A stretch of DNA of 64,000 nucleotides from Brevundimonas sp. SL130 (GTDB lineage Bacteria > Pseudomonadota > Alphaproteobacteria > Caulobacterales > Caulobacteraceae), in contig NZ_CP113064.1 in assembly GCF_026625805.1 (NCBI RefSeq), positions 124,001 through 188,000 of the forward strand. The letters are read 5' to 3'. The notes below the pieces were generated by a model. It ran no database searches. It was not told where the DNA came from and saw nothing but the letters and a program-made list of their open reading frames with translations. This document shows positions 19,607 through 28,311 of the stretch, in pieces (within the stretch, counting starts at the first letter, position 1; each line of letters opens with the position of its first letter). The translations under genes and the position numbers were made by a program.

Positions 19607-21766
19607 ATGATCCGTTCATCCGCCGCCGTGCTTGCGGCCCTTCTCGCCTCCACCAGCCTGACATCGGTATCCATGGCCCAGACCGCGCCCTCCGTTCCCG
19701 CCTTCGCCACCAGCGAGGCGAGCGATCCCTATGTCTGGCTCGAGGACGTCGACGGCGAGCGGGCCATGGAATGGGTCAAGGCGCACAACGCCCATTCGCT
19801 GGGCGTATTACAGGGCGACCCCCGCTACGAAACCTTGCACGACCAGGCGCTGGCGATTGTTCAGGCGCGCGACCGGATCCCCGCGCCGGGCTTCACCCAC
19901 GACGGTCATATCGACAATTTCTGGCAGGACGCCGAACACGTGCGCGGCGTCTGGCGCCGCACCACCCTGGACTCCTACAAGACCGCGGAGCCCCAGTGGG
20001 AGACGGTGCTGGATATCGACGCCCTGGCCGAGGCCGAGAGCGCCAACTGGGTCTACAAGGGCTCGACCTGCCTGGCCCCCGAAGAACGCTACTGCCTGAT
20101 CAGCCTGTCGAACGGCGGCAAGGACGCCGTGACCCTGCGCGAGTTCGACAGCGTGACCCGCAGCTTTGTGGAGGGCGGCTTCGTCCTGCCGGAGTCCAAG
20201 GGCGGGGCGACCTGGCTGAACAAGGACACCCTGCTGATCGCGCGCGATTTCGGCGTCGGCACCCTGACCAACTCGGGCTATCCGATGGTGGTGAAGCGGA
20301 TGATGCGCGGCCAGTCGCTGGATCAGGCCGACGTCCTGTTCATGGGCGAACCGACCGACGTCTCGGTGTCCGGCTATACGCTGCGTGACGCCGACGGGGT
20401 GCTGAAGGCGACCCTGATCAACCGGTCGATCGACTTCTATTCGTCCGAGACCTATCGCGTGAGCGACGACGGGGCGGTGGTGAAACTGGCCCTGCCGGCC
20501 AAGTCGGACATCACCGGACTGGTCGCCGGCAAGCTGGTGGTGTCGCTGAAACAGGACTGGACCGCGCCGTCGGGCCAGGACTTCAAGAGTGGCGACCTGA
20601 TCGCCTGGCCGCTGGACGCCTGGCTGGAAGACCAGGCGACGCCGGCGGTGCTGGTGCTGCGACCGACCGACCGCCAGGCCGTCGAGGGGGTCAATGCGAC
20701 GCGCAACACCCTGGTCGTGGCCCTTTACGACAATGTGCGCGGATCGATCCGCGTTTACAGCCCCGGCGACGCCGAGTGGACCTACAAGACGCTGGACCTG
20801 CCCCAGAACGTCTCGGTCGGCGTCGGCTCGGCCTCCGAGATCGACGACAAGGTCTTCGTCAGCGTCACCGGCTATCTGAACCCGTCCAGCCTGTTGCTGG
20901 CCGATGCGGCGACCGGGGCGGTGGATCAGGTCAAGTCGATGCCGGCCAAGTTCGACGCCGCCGGCATGACGGTGGACCAGCACGAGGCCCGCTCGGCCGA
21001 CGGGACCATGATCCCCTATTTCGTGGTCCATAAGGCGGACATGCCGCTGGACGGCTCCAATCCGACGCTTCTGTACGGCTACGGCGGGTTCGAAAGCTCG
21101 CTGCTGCCCGGCTATTCGGCCACGGTCGGCAAGCTGTGGCTGGAGCGGGGCGGGGTCTATGTCATCGCCAATACGCGCGGGGGCGGCGAGTTCGGACCGC
21201 GCTGGCACGAGGCGGCCCTGCAACAGAACCGCCAACGGGCGCACGAGGACTTCCAGGCCGTGGCTCTGGACCTGATCGCGCGCGACATCACCAGCCAGCC
21301 GAAGCTGGGGATCATGGGCGGGTCGCAGGGCGGCCTGTTCATGGGGGCGATGCTGACCCAGCGCCCGGACCTGATTAATGCGGCCGTCATCCAGGTGCCG
21401 CTGTTCGACATGCTGCGCTTCCACAAGCTGCTGGCCGGCGCCTCGTGGATCGGCGAATACGGCAACCCGGACGTCCCGGAAGAACGCGCCTGGATCCAGG
21501 CCTATTCGCCCTATCAGAACCTGCGCGCCGGCCAGCCCTATCCGGAGGTCTTCATCCACACCTCGACCAAGGACGACCGGGTCCATCCAGGCCACGCCCG
21601 CAAGGCGGCGGCGCGTCTGGAGGAGCTGGGCTATCCGGTGCTGTTCTACGAAAACACAGACGGCGGCCATGCGGCGGGGGCGAACCTGCAAGAGACGGCG
21701 CGTCGGTTGGCGTTGGAATACACCTATCTGTCGCGCAGGCTGATGGATTCCCCGGCGAAGGAATAG
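19607..21766 (+). CDS. Secreted prolyl oligopeptidase family (S9) peptidase, copy 1
   Basis: A 719-residue exported peptidase. A signal peptide of ~25 residues ends SVSMAQ. The beta-propeller spans roughly 60-430 and the alpha/beta-hydrolase domain 440-710. The triad is Ser573 (MGGSQGG), Asp656 (DDRVHPGHARK) and His688 (GGHAAG). The family cuts short peptides after proline; the N-terminus SDPYVWLEDVDGERAMEWV is typical. The ATG at 19607 starts the signal peptide; nine upstream residues lack a conserved role. A paralogue follows directly after a hairpin element, so the two arose by tandem duplication. Role in periplasmic peptide use is inferred. Confidence 0.93.
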   Translation: MIRSSAAVLAALLASTSLTSVSMAQTAPSVPAFATSEASDPYVWLEDVDGERAMEWVKAHNAHSLGVLQGDPRYETLHDQALAIVQARDRIPAPGFTHDGHIDNFWQDAEHVRGVWRRTTLDSYKTAEPQWETVLDIDALAEAESANWVYKGSTCLAPEERYCLISLSNGGKDAVTLREFDSVTRSFVEGGFVLPESKGGATWLNKDTLLIARDFGVGTLTNSGYPMVVKRMMRGQSLDQADVLFMGEPTDVSVSGYTLRDADGVLKATLINRSIDFYSSETYRVSDDGAVVKLALPAKSDITGLVAGKLVVSLKQDWTAPSGQDFKSGDLIAWPLDAWLEDQATPAVLVLRPTDRQAVEGVNATRNTLVVALYDNVRGSIRVYSPGDAEWTYKTLDLPQNVSVGVGSASEIDDKVFVSVTGYLNPSSLLLADAATGAVDQVKSMPAKFDAAGMTVDQHEARSADGTMIPYFVVHKADMPLDGSNPTLLYGYGGFESSLLPGYSATVGKLWLERGGVYVIANTRGGGEFGPRWHEAALQQNRQRAHEDFQAVALDLIARDITSQPKLGIMGGSQGGLFMGAMLTQRPDLINAAVIQVPLFDMLRFHKLLAGASWIGEYGNPDVPEERAWIQAYSPYQNLRAGQPYPEVFIHTSTKDDRVHPGHARKAAARLEELGYPVLFYENTDGGHAAGANLQETARRLALEYTYLSRRLMDSPAKE

Positions 21767-21776
21767 GTCTCCTTAT

Positions 21777-21904
21777 CCGCTCATCCCCGCGAAAGCGGGG
21801 CCCCAGTGCTTTCGCGAGGTTCGGCGGCTGGGATCGAGTTCAGTACGAATGGGCGCCGCCGAACGCCCAAAGATCTGGGTCCCCGCTTTCGCGGGGATGA
21901 GCGG
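21777..21904. repeat. 128-bp MITE/BIME-like hairpin element between S9 peptidase genes
   Basis: The ends are 30-bp inverted repeats (21777-21806 and 21875-21904) with one mismatch, each itself palindromic around CCCCGCGAAAGCGGGG. Nested inside is a second inverted repeat, GTTCGGCGGC (21819-21828) / GCCGCCGAAC (21855-21864). The whole unit can fold into one long hairpin. The terminal sequence resembles repeats scattered in Caulobacteraceae genomes. The right end supplies part of the ribosome site GCGGAG of the next gene. No target-site duplication is evident. Confidence 0.85.
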
Positions 21905-21916
21905 AGAATTTGAGCC

Positions 21917-24124
21917 ATGCGTCACCTGATCCTGTCCGCCGCCATCCCGGCGCTTCTGATGGGCGCCGCGCCCGTTCTGGCCGAAGCCGCCGCGCCGACG
22001 CAGCAGGCCGAACGCGCGCCCCCACCCCACTTTCCCCGCGACCTGACCCCCGCGGGCGTCGCGGCGGCGGATGATCATCTAGCGCTGGAGCAGGTGGACG
22101 GGGCCGAGGCCATGGCCTTCGTCGCCGAGGAAAACCGCAAGTCCCTGGCCGTCCTGACCGGCGATCCCCGCTACGAGACCTTCCGCGCCGAAGCCGAAGC
22201 CATCCTGACTGGCGCCGACCGGATCCCCAGCCCGTCCTTCCTCGGCGACGGGATCGGCAACTTCTGGCAGGACGCGACCAATCCCAAGGGGGTCTGGCGC
22301 CGGACCTCGCTGGACTCCTATCGCACTGCGACCCCGCAGTGGGAGACCCTGCTGGACATCGACGCCCTGTCCAAGGCCGAGGGCAAGGACTGGGTGTTCA
22401 AGGGCGCCGACTGCCTGGCGCCCGACGAGACCCGCTGCCTGATCAACCTGTCCGACGGCGGCAAGGACGCAGTGGTCGTGCGCGAGTTCGACCTGACGAC
22501 CAAACGCTTCGTGGACGGCGGTTTCCACCTGCCCGAAGGCAAGCACCGCATCGAATGGCTGGACCGCGACACGCTTCTGGTCGCCACCGACTTCGGCGCC
22601 GGAACCATGACCGAGTCCGGCTATCCCTTCATCGTCAAGACGCTGAAGCGCGGTCAGACCCTGGCCCAGGCGGTCGAGGTCTATCACGGCGAACAGGGCG
22701 ACGGCGGATACGGCGTCAGCCCCGCCGTCTATCGCGACAAGGCCGGCAAGGTGACGGCGGTCATCATCACCCGCCCGCTGGACACCTTCCGGTCCGAGAC
22801 GTGGATGCTGGGTGACGGCGGACCTGTTCAGTTGGACCTGCCTGCACGTGTTTCGGTTCACGGCGTTCTGGAGGGACGCTTGATCTTTTCGACCGAAGAA
22901 ACGTGGACGCTAAACGGAGGGACTTACCCCGCAGGAGCCGTACTGGCCTATTATCCGGGCGAGCTGGTGAAATCAGATGATCGAATTGTGATCATGGGAG
23001 AGGGGCCCTCGCCTGTGGTGCTGATGCCGGAGGCGCGTCAGGCCGTGCAACAGGTTGCAGTGCTGGACGACCGTCTGGTTATCGCGACGACAGATAATGT
23101 TGCGGGGCGATTGAAGGTCTATCGTCACCGCCCCGGCCGTCCCGCTCGCTGGGAAGCGCAGGACATCACCGTGCCCGACAACCTCGCCGTCGGTCTGGGC
23201 GACAGCTCCAAGTCGCGTGGCGAGGTCTTCGTCTCGACCCAGGGCTTCCTGATGCCGCCGACCCTCAGCCTGGCCGACGCGGATGCGGCGACCCTGACCA
23301 TATTGAAATCGGCCCCGGCCAAGTTCGACGCCTCGCGCGACGTGACCGAACAGTATGAGGCCACCTCGACCGACGGGACCAAGATCCCCTATTTCATCAC
23401 CCGGCCGCGCGACATGAAGCTGGACGGGTCGAACCCGACGATCATGCTGGGCTACGGCGGGTTCCAGGTCAGCCTGAACCCAGCCTACAAGCCCGAGATG
23501 GGCAAGCTGTGGCTGGAGCGGGGTGGAGTCTTCGTCCAGGCCAATATTCGTGGCGGCGGCGAGTTCGGGCCCGACTGGCACCAGGCGGCCCTGGACGGAA
23601 ACCGTCAGCGCGCCTTCGACGACTTCGCCGCCGTGGCGCGCGATCTGGAACAGCGCGGCGTCACCAGCCCGCGTCGCCTGGGCATCTATGGCCGGTCGAA
23701 CGGCGGGGTTCTGACCAGCGTCTCCATCACCCAGCACCCGGAACTGTTCAATGCGGCCGTGATCGAGAGCCCGCTGGTCGATATGCTGCGCTATCACGAG
23801 CTGCCGGCCGGGGCCTCGTGGATCGGCGAATACGGCGACCCGCGCATTCCCGAGGAAGCCGAATGGATCGCCCGATATTCCGCCTATCAGCAGCTGCGAC
23901 CCGACGTGACCTATCCGCGCGTCTATCTGACCACCAACACCCGCGACGACCGCGTCCATCCCGGTCATGCCCGCAAGTTCGCCGCCCGCCTGGGCGATCA
24001 GGGCCACGACCACCTCTATTATGAGGACACGGCCGGGGGGCACTCCAACGACGCCGATCCGGTGGCCAACGCCCGGCGCTGGGCCCGTCACTATGTCTAT
24101 CTGTCGCAACAGCTGATGGATTGA
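21917..24124 (+). CDS. Secreted prolyl oligopeptidase family (S9) peptidase, copy 2
   Basis: A 735-residue paralogue of the preceding gene with the same layout: signal peptide (to ~24, PVLAEAA), propeller (~60-445) and hydrolase domain with Ser594 (GRSNGG), Asp677 (DDRVHPGHARK) and His709 (GGHSND). The Ser-loop differs from copy 1 (GGSQGG), suggesting divergence in specificity. A stretch at about 22,836-23,110 uses codons ending in A or T (GGA, GTT, AAT, TCA, ATT) that are rare in the rest of the gene, pointing to a recombined segment in the propeller. The ribosome site overlaps the hairpin element's right end. Confidence 0.93.
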   Translation: MRHLILSAAIPALLMGAAPVLAEAAAPTQQAERAPPPHFPRDLTPAGVAAADDHLALEQVDGAEAMAFVAEENRKSLAVLTGDPRYETFRAEAEAILTGADRIPSPSFLGDGIGNFWQDATNPKGVWRRTSLDSYRTATPQWETLLDIDALSKAEGKDWVFKGADCLAPDETRCLINLSDGGKDAVVVREFDLTTKRFVDGGFHLPEGKHRIEWLDRDTLLVATDFGAGTMTESGYPFIVKTLKRGQTLAQAVEVYHGEQGDGGYGVSPAVYRDKAGKVTAVIITRPLDTFRSETWMLGDGGPVQLDLPARVSVHGVLEGRLIFSTEETWTLNGGTYPAGAVLAYYPGELVKSDDRIVIMGEGPSPVVLMPEARQAVQQVAVLDDRLVIATTDNVAGRLKVYRHRPGRPARWEAQDITVPDNLAVGLGDSSKSRGEVFVSTQGFLMPPTLSLADADAATLTILKSAPAKFDASRDVTEQYEATSTDGTKIPYFITRPRDMKLDGSNPTIMLGYGGFQVSLNPAYKPEMGKLWLERGGVFVQANIRGGGEFGPDWHQAALDGNRQRAFDDFAAVARDLEQRGVTSPRRLGIYGRSNGGVLTSVSITQHPELFNAAVIESPLVDMLRYHELPAGASWIGEYGDPRIPEEAEWIARYSAYQQLRPDVTYPRVYLTTNTRDDRVHPGHARKFAARLGDQGHDHLYYEDTAGGHSNDADPVANARRWARHYVYLSQQLMD

Positions 24125-24135
24125 GGGCTGTTTTG

Positions 24136-24166
24136 GGGGCTATCGCGCTTCGCGCTGCTTGAGCCC
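24136..24166 (+). repeat. 31-nt REP-like hairpin element, copy C
   Basis: Same architecture as the copies at 5206: inner stem GCGC-TTC-GCGC and outer pairing GGGCT/AGCCC. Compared with other copies both stems have changed on both sides, keeping the pairing. It lies 11 bp after the stop of S9 copy 2. Confidence 0.75.
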
Positions 24167-24222
24167 GTGGGTCACGCGATTATGAGGCGCGGCGGTGGAT
24201 CGCGGAGACTAAGAACGTTGGG

Positions 24223-24975
24223 ATGAGAAACAGGGTCTGGGTCATAGCAGCGACGATCATGGCAGGCGCCGTCCTGTCCGTGGGCTCGGTCGCCCAGCCG
24301 GCGGGGCCGCGCGCCAAGCCCGTTCGCCATGCGGTGAACGCCGGTCCGCCGGTCGTGGTCGAGCTGTTCACCGCCCAGGGCTGCGGCGGCTGTGTCGAGG
24401 CCAATGCGGTGGTCGAACGGGCGGCGGCGGAGCCCGGGGTGATCGCCCTGACCTATGGCGTCGACTACTGGGACTATCTGGGCTGGACCGACACCTTCGC
24501 CCGGCCCGAGTTTTCCCAGCGCCAGCGCGCCTATCGCGCCGCCCTGCGTCAGCGCGGGGTCTCGACGCCCCAGGTGGTGATCGACGGCCGCCGTCAGGTG
24601 TCCGGCGCGCGCGGCCAGGAGTTGCAGACCGCCATCGTCGAGGAGGCCGGCCGTCAGGTCTGGCCGCCCGAAATCGAGTTCCGCGAGACCGGCGACCGGG
24701 TCGGCATAGGTTCGGGCCGCGCCCCCGCCGGGGGCGCCGAGGTCGTCGCCGTCACCTATACGCCCGGCCCCCAGGTGGTCGAGGTCAGCCGCGGCGAAAA
24801 CCGGGGCCAGACGGTGCGCCACGTCAATGTGGTGCGCGACATCGTCCGGTTGGGCGAATGGCGCGGCCGCCCCATCCTATTTGACCTGCCCCAGACGCGC
24901 GACGAGGAGGCCGTAGTGGTGATGGTCCAGGCCAAGACCGACCACCGCATCATCGGCGCCGCAGTCAGGCAATAG
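24223..24975 (+). CDS. DUF1223 family secreted thioredoxin-like protein
   Basis: A 250-residue exported protein. The signal peptide ends near VAQPAGP. The core begins PVVVELFTAQGCGGCVEANA, a thioredoxin-like start with C54-G-G-C57, followed by TYGVDYWDYLGWTDTFARPE, characteristic of DUF1223, and a beta-rich C-terminal half with VNVVRDIVRLG. A redox role in the periplasm is plausible but unproven. It stands alone behind its own short leader, with a strong terminator after it that also serves the convergent rplS. Confidence 0.9.
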   Translation: MRNRVWVIAATIMAGAVLSVGSVAQPAGPRAKPVRHAVNAGPPVVVELFTAQGCGGCVEANAVVERAAAEPGVIALTYGVDYWDYLGWTDTFARPEFSQRQRAYRAALRQRGVSTPQVVIDGRRQVSGARGQELQTAIVEEAGRQVWPPEIEFRETGDRVGIGSGRAPAGGAEVVAVTYTPGPQVVEVSRGENRGQTVRHVNVVRDIVRLGEWRGRPILFDLPQTRDEEAVVVMVQAKTDHRIIGAAVRQ

Positions 24976-24999
24976 GCCGGCCGATCCGGCTCAACAAAA

Positions 25000-25030
25000 A
25001 AGGCCCCGGCGCTGACGCCGGGGCCTTTTC
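25000..25030. terminator. Bidirectional terminator between DUF1223 gene and rplS
   Basis: A perfect 12-bp stem, AAGGCCCCGGCG / CGCCGGGGCCTT, with loop CTGA (25012-25015), preceded by A-runs and followed by TTTTCC, so it can work for both converging transcripts. Confidence 0.93.
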
Positions 25031-25054
25031 CTTGACTGATCTTCAAACCTGAAA

Positions 25055-25477
25055 TCAGGCTTCGTCGCCCTTGTCGGCGGCGCCCGTCTCGGGAACCACA
25101 ACGCCCTTGGCGGGGCGGACGGTCTGACGTTCGGCGATCCGGGCCGACTTGCCGCGACGATCACGCAGATAATAGAGCTTGGCGCGACGCACGACGCCGC
25201 GGCGCTTCACTTCGATCGACTCGATGTTCGGCGACAGAATGGGGAATTTGCGTTCGACGCCTTCGCCGAACGAGATCTTGCGGACGGTGAAGGTCTCGCT
25301 GATGCCGCCGCCGTCACGGGCGATGCAGACGCCTTCGAAGGCCTGGACGCGCTCGCGCTCGCCTTCCTTGATCTTCACATTGACGCGCAGGGTGTCGCCG
25401 GGCTGGAAGTCCGGGATCTTGCGGTCGCCCAGGACGCGGGCTTTTTCTTCGGCGTTCAGCTGTTGAACGATGTTCAT
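25055..25477 (-). CDS. rplS: 50S ribosomal protein L19
   Basis: A 140-residue ribosomal protein at the 30S-50S interface. Markers are [55 protein letters not shown] and [21 protein letters not shown]-terminal tail of ~20 residues beyond the fold is typical of this group. The ATG at 25477 has an excellent ribosome site (GAGGAG, 6 bases upstream); the longer upstream frame lies in trmD. It is 1 bp downstream of the trmD stop, so co-transcribed with it. Confidence 0.98.
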   Translation of the reverse strand: MNIVQQLNAEEKARVLGDRKIPDFQPGDTLRVNVKIKEGERERVQAFEGVCIARDGGGISETFTVRKISFGEGVERKFPILSPNIESIEVKRRGVVRRAKLYYLRDRRGKSARIAERQTVRPAKGVVVPETGAADKGDEA

Positions 25478-25478
25478 G

Positions 25479-26219
25479 TCATTTCTCCTCGAGCTTTGCG
25501 CTCTTTGCCTGTGATTTGGCGAGATGCGCTTCCCAGAGGTCTGGTCGTCGCTCCCGCGTGGTCTCTTCCCGCTGCGCCTCGCGCCATTTGGCGACCTTCT
25601 TGTGGTCGCCCGATAGCAGCACCTCGGGTATCTCAAGCCCCTCGAACGTTCGCGGTCGCGTGTACTGCGGATGTTCCAGAAGCCCGTCCTCGAAGCTTTC
25701 GGACGACAGGCTGTCTGCCGCCCCGAGCACTCCGGGGATCAGTCTTACGCACGCCTCGATCACGACCATGGCCGCCGCCTCGCCGCCGGCGAGCACCGCG
25801 TCTCCGACCGAGACCTCCTCGAACCCGCGTGCGTCCAGCACCCGCTGATCCACCCCCTCGAAACGGCCGCACAGCACGACGATTCCGTCGGCTGTCGCCC
25901 ATTCCTTGACGCGCGCCTGGGTCAGGGGCCGACCCCGGGCGCTCATGTACAAAAGCGGGCGCCCCCTAGAAGGGTTGGTCGGTCCCGGAAGGCTATCCAC
26001 CGCCCGAGCCACCACGTCCGCCTTAAGCACAGCCCCCGGGCCGCCACCCGCAGGGGTGTCGTCCAGGAAGCCGCGCGTATCTGTGGAAAAGCCGCGAATG
26101 TCAACCGTATCCAGGCTCCACAAGCCCTTCTCGCGCCAGGCCGTGCCGATCAGAGACACGCCGAGCGGGCCGGGAAAGGCCTCGGGGAACATGGTCAGGA
26201 CGGTTGCGGTGAAAGGCAT
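25479..26219 (-). CDS. trmD: tRNA (guanine-37-N1)-methyltransferase
   Basis: A 246-residue SPOUT-fold enzyme that methylates G37 of several tRNAs and prevents frameshifting. Motifs: [49 protein letters not shown] and the trefoil knot [20 protein letters not shown]. The C-terminal domain [25 protein letters not shown] is complete. It forms a pair with rplS. The usual partners rpsP and rimM are not upstream; an entericidin gene on the other strand is there instead, so trmD-rplS has its own promoter in 26220-26331. Confidence 0.97.
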   Translation of the reverse strand: MPFTATVLTMFPEAFPGPLGVSLIGTAWREKGLWSLDTVDIRGFSTDTRGFLDDTPAGGGPGAVLKADVVARAVDSLPGPTNPSRGRPLLYMSARGRPLTQARVKEWATADGIVVLCGRFEGVDQRVLDARGFEEVSVGDAVLAGGEAAAMVVIEACVRLIPGVLGAADSLSSESFEDGLLEHPQYTRPRTFEGLEIPEVLLSGDHKKVAKWREAQREETTRERRPDLWEAHLAKSQAKSAKLEEK

Positions 26220-26331
26220 GGCGGCCCTTTAGCCCCGAATGGATGCGAAAATCCATCGGGGGCGGCAAAGTCGTGCAACCAAGGTCAAGCTCGGGCGTTG
26301 GCGAGAAGCTTGACCATAATAAAGGTTCGCC

Positions 26332-26469
26332 ATGCGCAAAATCATCACCCTGTCCCTCGTCGCCGCCGCCCTGGCCGTCTCGGCCTGCAACACCATCGCC
26401 GGCGTCGGCCGCGACGTCTCCGCCGCCGGCTCGGCCGTCAGTTCGGGCGCGGAACGGGCGAAGCACTAA
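26332..26469 (+). CDS. Entericidin A/B-family small lipoprotein
   Basis: A 45-residue protein encoded by a short frame: MRKIITLSLVAAALAVSAC is a lipoprotein signal with lipobox VSAC, followed by NTIAGVGRDVSAAGSAV and a charged end. Entericidins are small membrane lipoproteins linked to stress and envelope balance. The ribosome region is aaaggttcgcc. A hairpin terminator follows 15 bp later. It stands alone between divergent trmD and convergent ampG. Confidence 0.9.
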   Translation: MRKIITLSLVAAALAVSACNTIAGVGRDVSAAGSAVSSGAERAKH

Positions 26470-26484
26470 GGATCAGATGATCCG

Positions 26485-26511
26485 GAAGGTCCGCTGAATC
26501 GGCGGACCTTC
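26485..26511. terminator. Hairpin terminator between the entericidin gene and ampG
   Basis: A perfect 10-bp stem GAAGGTCCGC / GCGGACCTTC with a 7-nt loop. The trailing T-run is weak on the plus strand (CGCCTTTC), so efficiency is uncertain. It sits between two convergent genes and can serve both. Confidence 0.7.
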
Positions 26512-26516
26512 GCCTT

Positions 26517-28277
26517 TCAGGACGGCTGGCCCTCGGTAGCCGCGACGGCGGGATCCTCGTCTTCGGCCATTTGACGGGCCTGAAGCGCCGTCTGTTTGCT
26601 GGCCACAACGAAGGCCAGAACGATGCCGAAAAGACCGATGACGAAGGAATAGAGGAAGAAGGCGACATAGCCGGCGCCCAGGGCGGCGGGCGTCACGCCG
26701 CTGGTCGCCGCTCCAGTGGTCAGAACCCCCTCCTGCATGTTGGCGAACAGGCCGCGCAAACCGGCGAACGGCCCATTGCCCTCGGCCGCGCGGGCCGAGG
26801 CCTCGACGATCCGGCCCGATTGCGAGGCGATCAGCTTGCCGGGCAGGGCGTACAGCGAGGTGAACAGGGCGTATTGGGTCGCGGTGAAGCCGATCGACGT
26901 CAGGCTGGACATATAGGCGATCAAGGCCGTCCCGGCGTAGCCGCCGGAAATGTTGTCAACGCCGATCGCCACGGTCAGGGCCGGCAGGCTGTGGCCCTGG
27001 GTCGCCAACCAGGCGAAGATCAGGTTGGAGACTGGGCTCATGAAGGCGCCGATCACCATGGTGCGGATCAGGCCCAGCCTGGCCACCGACCAGCCGCTGA
27101 TCAAGACGCCGAGGGTCGTCATGATCACCCCGAACACTTTGCGCACCTCGGCCAGCTCGGTCTTCGTGAAACCAAGGTCGATATAGAAGGGCGGCATGAT
27201 GTTCAGCACGAAGTCAGCCAGCCGATAGACGCAGATCAGGGCCAGGATCAGGGTCGCGACGCCGGAAAAGCGTTGGTAGAAGTCAGCCAGCGGCTGGCCG
27301 AAGGAGCCTGCCAGATAGGCGCCAGGCCGGGTTTTCAGCCCCGGCAAAGGCCAGCAGGCCAGAACCATTACGGTAAGGCCGAGGAAGACAGAGGCAAACT
27401 GCAGATAGACGCCTTCGGGCTTGGCAGACAGGGCCGCCTTCACGGCCGCCTGGCCGTCCACCCCCAGGCCAAACAAGCCGAAGAGGGCGTTCAGGGGTGC
27501 AGACTGACCCGTCAGCCCCGAGCCAAGGAACATGGCGGCGACGCCGATCACCGCCAGACGGACGATCCATTCGACCACTTCCAGCTTCGGCCGTGACGGC
27601 ACGTCGCCGACGGGGATGGGCCGGATTGTGTGAGCCTTCTCGCGCGGGGCGAACAGGACGCCGACGATGCCGAAGCCCATGAGGCACGCCATTACCGCAT
27701 AGGACAGGTTCCAGTTGTAGAGGTCGGCCAGGACCAGGGGCACGGCGCCGGCCACGATCATGGCGACGCGGTACCCCATCTGATAGGCGGCGGCCATGGC
27801 GCCGTGGCGGCTGTCGTCGGCCGCCTCGATGCGCCAGGCGTCGATGACGATGTCCTGAGTGGCGCCGAAGAAGCCGACCAGTGCGGCGAACCCGGCGACG
27901 GCGATCAAGGCGTTGGCCGGATTCAGCGTCGAGATCGACCACAGGCCGAAGACGATCACGGCTTGCGTCACCAACATCCAGGCTCGGCGGTGACCCAGCA
28001 GGGGCGTCAGCAACGGCACAGCGGTCCGGTCGATCAGGGGCGCCCAGACGAACTTCAGCGAATAGGACAGGGTGGCCAGGGCGAAGAAGCCGATCACCTC
28101 CAACGTCAAGCCGCTCTCGCGCAACCAGGCGGTCAGAGTGTCGAAGATCAGCAGATTGGGCAGACCGGCCGAAAAGCCCAGCAACAGCATGATGAAGACG
28201 CGCCGTTCGCCGTAGACGGCGAAGCCGCCGAAACGGCCGGCGGGTTTCGCTTTCGCAGGCGAGGCTTGGTCGGTCAT
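26517..28277 (-). CDS. ampG: AmpG-family muropeptide permease
   Basis: A 586-residue major-facilitator protein with about 14 membrane segments. The opening MLLLGFSAGLPNLLIFDTLTAWLRESGL is the AmpG hallmark, with SLKFVWAPLIDR, GATQDIVIDAWRIE and ATQYALFTSL further on. AmpG brings anhydro-muropeptides from the periplasm to the cytosol for cell-wall recycling; the products often signal beta-lactamase induction. A central insertion (~250-320) lengthens it relative to E. coli AmpG (491 residues), as in other alphaproteobacteria. It starts 34 bp after the shkA stop on the same strand. No ampR or beta-lactamase gene is adjacent. Confidence 0.95.
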   Translation of the reverse strand: MTDQASPAKAKPAGRFGGFAVYGERRVFIMLLLGFSAGLPNLLIFDTLTAWLRESGLTLEVIGFFALATLSYSLKFVWAPLIDRTAVPLLTPLLGHRRAWMLVTQAVIVFGLWSISTLNPANALIAVAGFAALVGFFGATQDIVIDAWRIEAADDSRHGAMAAAYQMGYRVAMIVAGAVPLVLADLYNWNLSYAVMACLMGFGIVGVLFAPREKAHTIRPIPVGDVPSRPKLEVVEWIVRLAVIGVAAMFLGSGLTGQSAPLNALFGLFGLGVDGQAAVKAALSAKPEGVYLQFASVFLGLTVMVLACWPLPGLKTRPGAYLAGSFGQPLADFYQRFSGVATLILALICVYRLADFVLNIMPPFYIDLGFTKTELAEVRKVFGVIMTTLGVLISGWSVARLGLIRTMVIGAFMSPVSNLIFAWLATQGHSLPALTVAIGVDNISGGYAGTALIAYMSSLTSIGFTATQYALFTSLYALPGKLIASQSGRIVEASARAAEGNGPFAGLRGLFANMQEGVLTTGAATSGVTPAALGAGYVAFFLYSFVIGLFGIVLAFVVASKQTALQARQMAEDEDPAVAATEGQPS

Positions 28278-28311
28278 GCACGGCTCCGGCGGCGGCCGGA
28301 ATCGCGGGCGC

